This document shows positions 13,673-13,683 of a DNA stretch of 13,683 nucleotides, piece by piece (position 1 is the stretch's first letter; the number at the start of each line of letters is the position of its first letter). Both the position numbers and the translations under genes were made by a program. Location: assembly GCA_025454275.1 (NCBI GenBank), contig JALOOS010000113.1:1-13683 (forward strand), written 5' to 3'. The notes under the pieces are model-generated. The model did not search any database, was not told the origin of the DNA, and saw only the letters and a list, made by a program, of their open reading frames with translations. The DNA is from Desulfobacterales bacterium (lineage in GTDB: Bacteria; Desulfobacterota; Desulfobacteria; Desulfobacterales; SpSt-501).

Positions 13673-13683
13673 GGGGACAGCCG

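Overview
The window is GC-rich chromosomal DNA, dense with genes on both strands. It looks like a Desulfobacterota (deltaproteobacterial) genome. The case rests on a NIL-domain ferredoxin, a citramalate synthase next to LeuA, a B-type dihydroorotate dehydrogenase and a long acyltransferase/hydrolase fusion. This is inference from gene content, not a taxonomic test. No rRNA, tRNA, CRISPR array, insertion sequence or phage gene was seen.

Left part (1-3128, minus strand). The window opens with the 5' end of a family-3 solute-binding protein (amino-acid ABC transporter type), preceded by a leader that carries a perfect 10-bp inverted repeat. Upstream of it lies a tight three-gene operon, NIL-ferredoxin > mnmA > mtaB. 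Both junctions fit ATGA stop/start overlaps. Its theme is sulfur insertion into tRNA: 2-thiouridine at U34 by MnmA and methylthio modification of t6A37 by MtaB, with an Fe-S protein of a sulfur-assimilation family in front.

Middle (3129-9134). Face-to-face promoters at 3166-3241 separate the tRNA operon from a plus-strand 727-residue fusion of a phospholipid-type acyltransferase and an alpha/beta hydrolase. A strong promoter then drives a small DUF4156-like lipoprotein and a ribbon-helix-helix protein. The 3' part of the latter reading frame runs antisense into a minus-strand B12-binding-type radical SAM protein that resembles the RiPP-maturation family, with no recognisable precursor peptide next to it. 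Divergent from that gene is pyrD (class 1B).

Right part (9170-13683, minus strand). This is a branched-chain amino-acid operon, leader peptide > ilvC > cimA > leuA. It starts with an uncalled 30-codon leader peptide packed with Ile, Leu and Val codons. An intrinsic terminator follows, with an alternative antiterminator pairing of 14 bp, so this is a complete transcription-attenuation switch. CimA makes citramalate from pyruvate and acetyl-CoA for isoleucine, IlvC serves Ile/Val, and LeuA commits to leucine. The ilvC product lacks five residues exactly where the Rossmann GxGxxG NADPH-binding loop should be, which is the main sequence anomaly of the window.
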